From contig NC_133898.1 in NCBI RefSeq assembly GCF_964199755.1, forward strand, positions 109,377,847 through 109,441,846: a stretch of 64,000 nucleotides of DNA. The letters are read 5' to 3'. Source of the DNA: Larus michahellis (Eukaryota; Chordata; Aves; Charadriiformes; Laridae). Position numbers and translations under genes: made by a program. This document shows, one piece after another, positions 60,055-64,000 of this stretch. Every line of letters starts with the position of its first letter. Positions within the stretch are counted from its first letter, which is position 1. The notes beneath the pieces were generated by a model, which was not told where the DNA came from, ran no database searches, and was given only the letters and a program-made list of their open reading frames with translations.

Positions 60055-61279
60055 GTAAGTGTGTAAAATTACTTCTTCCAGTCATTCAGATGAGATAGCC
60101 TAGTGCTTTTTCTGGCCTTAAGGTACAAGTGAATTCCACCCTGAAATCTGGAGCTGAAAAATTACTTGGTATCCTCCTTAAAAAAGAATTTCCAAGAATA
60201 ACAGTGCTGTTCAGAAACAATAAATTTATAGATAGATGCAGTTAAGTCTGAAGTGTGAAAACTGAAGATGTTGTAGATAATCTGCAGAATGGCATCCTTT
60301 TTGACCAAACACAAGATCTTGTAAGATGTTAGCTTCTATGTTTCCCTACAAGTGCCTCTTTCAAGAGATAGTCAGCTTCAGCCTGAATTTTCAGCAGCAG
60401 ATCTGTCAGTCCATACTCTTATCCTGTTTTGTCCTTTAGCTACTCTCATAAGAGCCTGTTACCATAGCTTCACTTGCAGGGCGAGGACTGCTTGCAGACT
60501 GTGAATACAAAGCAAAATACTGTAAAATTGGAAGCTTCCCATTCCTATATATGTAAAACTGTACTTTGACTACAGATAGATTTCTGCATATTTCACACTT
60601 CTTTTTCCCCCTTTGGAAAGATCAATTTTGTTATTCCCATGACAGTGTTATTCCCATTCCCAGTGCTTTCTTTGGTTTGCAACATTTCTGTCTATGGTGA
60701 AATGGAAGTACATCACTTTTGGGAAAGCTCACCTTGTTGGTAGCAGGAAAATTACGTTTTTTCCTTTTCTTCTTCCTGACTTGAATAAGAGCATCCCCTC
60801 TTAAATACAACATACACCCTTATGATGATCTGAACCATCAGGCTATACAGGATGTAATAGCACATCACTGCATTCTTCTTCTTTTCCTCATATCTCTGTG
60901 CAGCTTGCACTTTTTTGGAAATGGGAAAGTCCTATATAAATGAGGGGGTGTGGGAAAATGATACCCTGTTGAGCTGCCATGGAATGTTTTGGTCTAGTTA
61001 ATTCCTCCCTCTCCTGTTTGATTTTAAACTGGTTGGTGGTTGCTGAACTGGTATCCCAAGTCTGGGAATCTTCTCTGCAGCTAAGGGATCTCTACTCAAA
61101 GATTTTTGAATTTAATGTTTAAATAGCTAGTCGTTGCCCTCAGAACTAGGACGTGTTTTCTTAATTTAAGCCTCTTGTCTCTGCCATTTCTAGCAATGGT
61201 TCTGGGGTCTTTGAGCTTTCATCTGTGTCCTTTTTGTTTTGCTTATGGGGTTTTGGCTGTGGGAGTTCTACTCTGAGCA

Positions 61280-61340
61280 TTAGGATTAGACTAGATGATG
61301 TCCAGAGGTCCCTTCCAACCTTAACAGTACTATGATTTTT
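61280..61340 (+). mobile_element. CR1 LINE, 3'-tail fragment
   Basis: GATTAGACTAGATGATGTCC is followed by AGAGGTCCCTTCCAACCTTA and ACAGTACTATGATTTTTATG. This is the last 60 bp or so of a plus-strand CR1, up to a decayed terminal repeat. It lies inside the presumed intron. Confidence 0.8.
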
Positions 61341-62664
61341 ATGACCATTCTGTAAAGTAACTGTGGTGTCATGGCCTTTGTAGGAGATGTGATGTTTATA
61401 TAATAAAAGAGACTTCAAAGATTTAAATCTTTTTAAGTATCAGAGAGTAATTCTGCACTAACAGAAATGAACTGAACATTTTAATGAAGCCCTGTCCATA
61501 TGTTCTGCATGTGGATTATCATTTTGTCTGCTCTTTCCATCCTCTTCTGTTCTGCTGTACTATCTTTTCTTCTGCTTTAGCAGAAATAGCATGTTAACAC
61601 ATCTTACACATGGGATGGTTTCAGGAGAAATTCCTGACTTTTCCCTTCTTGGAAAACTCTTCTGTTTGTAGGAGAGAGAGACCAAGTAGGGCAACTTGCA
61701 AGCTTCACAGAATTCTCATGTTTTCAGCGCTCTTGATGCCGCTTATTTTATTCTTGCTGCCCAAGTTGCATTTGAGTAGGCAGAAGGCAACCAATTGAGA
61801 CACATGGTGGGGGTGCTTACATTATGTATGGCAAGTAGCCAAAAGTACATGGCAAACATTCTTCACAAAAATGTTTTTGAGGAAACTGTTGCCTCCTACA
61901 CATGGCTGGACAGGAACATTTCTGATGTTGTTCAGAAATTTATTTGTTTAGTTATTCAGCATGCTTTTGTTACAGTCTTTGAGTTTCAAGTCATGCTGTC
62001 AATATCAGGAGAGCCTTTATAAATCTGCAGTGCTATTCCAGTGTTGGCACGGGTGTATTTGTGGGTAGTCTGCTTATGTACATAAGAAACTTAGTGGTGT
62101 TGATTTTAATACATAGATGCCAAATAACGCCAAATTTATTTGAAGGAGGCTTTTTACTCTTCTCACAAAATTGTGGTAGAAAGATCCTGGATGTTCACAA
62201 CTTGTATCACGAGCCAGCATGTGCTCTGCACTCTATTTCTTGGAGTTATACTTGCTTTGTTTATGTTACGTCAAACTGTAGAGACCTGGTGCTTTTTCAG
62301 CTTTCTGGTGTATTTATACTTCACTATTTCCACACATGAGTTGTCAAGAATTAGCCATGGAACTAGTTTGGTACCTGTTACAACTTGTTCTCATTTCTGA
62401 AAATACTGGTTCCTTTTTGTCACTGAGGAATTCCTGGAAAGATACGTCTTCTGGTGTTGCTTCATCTAATTGCATAGTAGGAACATTCGGTGCTTTCAAT
62501 TACAGCCTGGGTATTTTGATAGTGTGGCATGTTTTCAACTGGAAAGTGAATTTGTTTCACTTTTGAAGTATAAATAGAAAACTTAGAGGACAAGACTAGA
62601 GTATGTAAGTTTTTCACATTTGCAGATCTATTAGAATTGAATTTTTATACAGAAAACTTGCAGG

Positions 62665-62718
62665 CAGTTGGGCTAGATGATTGTTGTATATCCCTTCCAA
62701 CTGAAGTATTCAATTCTA
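62665..62718 (+). mobile_element. CR1 LINE, 3'-tail fragment (diverged)
   Basis: CAGTTGGGCTAGATGATTGT is followed by TGTATATCCCTTCCAACTGA and AGTATTCAATTCTA. It matches the GTTGGACTAGATGAT...CCCTTCCAACT...ATTCTA ending of CR1, but with more differences than the other copies. About 54 bp, plus strand. Confidence 0.6.
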
Positions 62719-63962
62719 ACTGCAGAAATGCACCAATCGCTCTCTTCATCTTGTGTTTACAGCTCTCTAAATTTCAGACACAAGACCACGGTGTTTATGG
62801 AAGCTACAGAAGCCATGTACTTCACTGTAAAATGGTGTAGGCTCTTAATAATGCTGTGAGAAAGCAATGTTTGCTTGTCCCCCTAAGTGTGGAGCCCTTC
62901 CCAGCCCCCTGAGGGGGTGGGGAGGGAGTCAGTAAGGTTTAATTTCTCTCTCTAATCTTTATAACCTTGTTAACAGAGGCAGTGTCAGTGTAGCCTGGTC
63001 TTCCCCTACAGCAAAAGAGTGAAGGCTGTCTCTAAACCTTTAGGATTTGTGCCAAGTATTTCTGTTCTTACTATTACTGTGCAGTACCTCCTTTGGGCTG
63101 TATGCCTAGCTCTAACATTGTGAAGTTTCCTTTGTATAGTCTCGAATTGCATTCAATTTTTTCCACAAAACTGGTGTGGCATGCACTACTCTTGCCTCCA
63201 CCACCACATGTGTGCACACACAGTCTGATATCTGGCAAATCCAGGTAGATTCAGAACACAAAGTCATCTTTAGTTGATGATTATAAGAAGTCTGATATTT
63301 CTGTCACCTTCACTCACCTTCAGTGTCTTGTCACTATACATCTCGCAGCATAAAGTATCTGTCCATTGTAGTATTAAAGTCCTGTCAGATTCCTGGAGGT
63401 GAAAGAACACACAAAATGTGGCAAGCACTTCTTCACATTTCTTTTTGTGCTTCTGTTTGGACTCTGGAGACATCAACAATGGACAAATCTTTCCACGTGC
63501 TACTCACAAGTAAAATGGCAACTAGGTCTGCTGTGATAACACAGAACTCCAAAATATGGTGGTCCCTGGGCCATGCTCCTCTAACGTACAGGCTTAGAGT
63601 TGTCACTGTGTGTCCAGGTGTTCAGGGCCATGTTTTCCTTCAGTAACGTATAGCTATGGGGAATTTTTTTCTTTACATTGCAGAATATTTTCCCTATAGA
63701 ACTTGGAAAACATCTTTAGTCTTCAGTAGATTGGGAGTAATTATACCTTAGAGAAATAGAGCCATGATAAACTACTGTGGTAGTTTTTAAAGACTTACTG
63801 TGGATTGGGTAAACTGCAGTCTTCCTTTCATTAATTCTTGCCTGGTCTGTGCCCTATAAAATGTCATGAATTGCTGTCTGCTGTCCCACATTTTTTAAGG
63901 AGGTAAGGACAGTTGAAAGCAATGCAGAGCTAATGCTAACAAACATTCTGGGTTGCTTTCAG
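62719..63962. other. End of presumed intron, no other gene seen
   Basis: An acceptor-like CTTGTGTTTACAG ends at 62762, but the frame that follows stops at once in the phase that exon 1 needs, and the candidate donor (GTGTAGG) is poor. Nothing else is recognised. Confidence 0.4.
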
Positions 63963-64000
63963 CTGCATCCACATCACTGCCATTCCTGGACCCTAAACCT
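63963..64000 (+). CDS. Candidate second exon of the plus-strand gene (runs off the window)
   Basis: A branch-point-like TGCTAAC at about 63934 and the tract ATTCTGGGTTGCTTTCAG end at 63962. The 38 bases that follow, joined to the single base left by the exon at 55028-55049, read A-ASTSLPFLDPKP with no stop to the window edge. The other two phases give LHPHHCHSWTLN (open) or a stop after ten codons. Phase agreement and a serine/proline-rich protein-like sequence favour it, but one exon edge is weak evidence. I do not recognise the protein. Confidence 0.38.
   Translation, partial: MHPHHCHSWTLN

Larger units (their letters stand above)
55050..63962 (+). other. Probable first intron of the plus-strand gene
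   Basis: From the consensus donor GTAAGG at 55050 to the acceptor GGTTGCTTTCAG ending at 63962, about 8.9 kb. The sequence is AT-rich apart from the CpG-island part up to about 55450. It holds a poly-T/TTC tract (57781-57827), an A14 run (about 59571-59584), two CR1 tail fragments and a possible internal exon (59991-60054). The longest frames, at 58370-58675 (101 codons) and 59634-59963 (109 codons), lack paired splice signals in a compatible phase. The branch-point-like TGCTAAC is at about 63934-63940, about 23-28 nt before the acceptor. Confidence 0.4.

Noticed and set aside
62763..62838. Exon candidate after TTGTGTTTACAG
   Set aside because: In the phase needed by exon 1 it stops after two codons, and the possible donor GTGTAGG is poor.
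1..64000. CRISPR arrays, tRNA or rRNA genes, bacterial operons
   Set aside because: No regularly spaced repeats, no tRNA-like GGTTCGAATCC arm with matching stems, and no rRNA-like sequence were seen. The sequence is clearly vertebrate.
1..64000. Endogenous retrovirus or LTR element
   Set aside because: I looked for paired TG...CA long terminal repeats, a tRNA primer-binding site and gag/pol-like frames and saw none that I could support.

Overview
This window looks like a piece of a bird genome. It holds no bacterial-style gene block. Instead there is about 53 kb of AT-rich non-coding DNA with eleven fragments of CR1 LINE retrotransposons, which have the avian CR1 3' end with short ATTCTATG-type terminal repeats. 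A few microsatellites are present, followed by one large vertebrate CpG island at about 53.4-55.45 kb and then about 8.5 kb of probable intron. CR1 is the only abundant interspersed repeat I can recognise, and I see no Alu/B1-type SINE or L1, which is what a bird or reptile would give. I cannot name the species.

Layout. 1-53.4 kb: no exon I can defend on either strand. CR1 copies lie at 1.1, 8.5, 9.6-10.25, 18.3, 19.3, 34.0, 37.8 and 43.05-43.7 kb (two copies back to back). There is a decayed LINE of a different, older type at 27.15-27.39 kb, a possible MIR-like SINE core at 29.91 kb, and a small orphan CpG island at 14.57-15.07 kb. A duplicated hairpin-forming element sits at 49.12-49.21 kb. 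53.4-55.45 kb: a dense CpG island with a CCAAT box, a textbook CTCF motif, (CGG)8 and a C15 run. It carries two divergent candidate first coding exons. On the minus strand, a six-codon exon (54582-54565) ends at a splice donor. On the plus strand, a seven-codon exon (55028-55049) ends at a consensus donor. 55.45-64 kb: intron-like sequence of the plus-strand gene with two small CR1 tails. In the last 38 bases there is a good splice acceptor that opens a phase-compatible reading frame (63963-64000).

Reading of the whole. The best model is a bidirectional CpG-island promoter serving two genes whose bodies lie mostly outside the window. The 53 kb to the left may be a long first intron of the minus-strand gene, or intergenic. 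I do not recognise either encoded N-terminus and give no gene symbols. A plus-oriented, imperfect CTCF-like motif in the orphan island at 14.7 kb and the strong minus-oriented one at 54.86 kb are in convergent orientation, so a 40-kb loop between the two is a testable idea. Most long open frames in the window, including the 130-230 codon ones inside the CpG island, are best explained as chance in GC-rich or repeat sequence.
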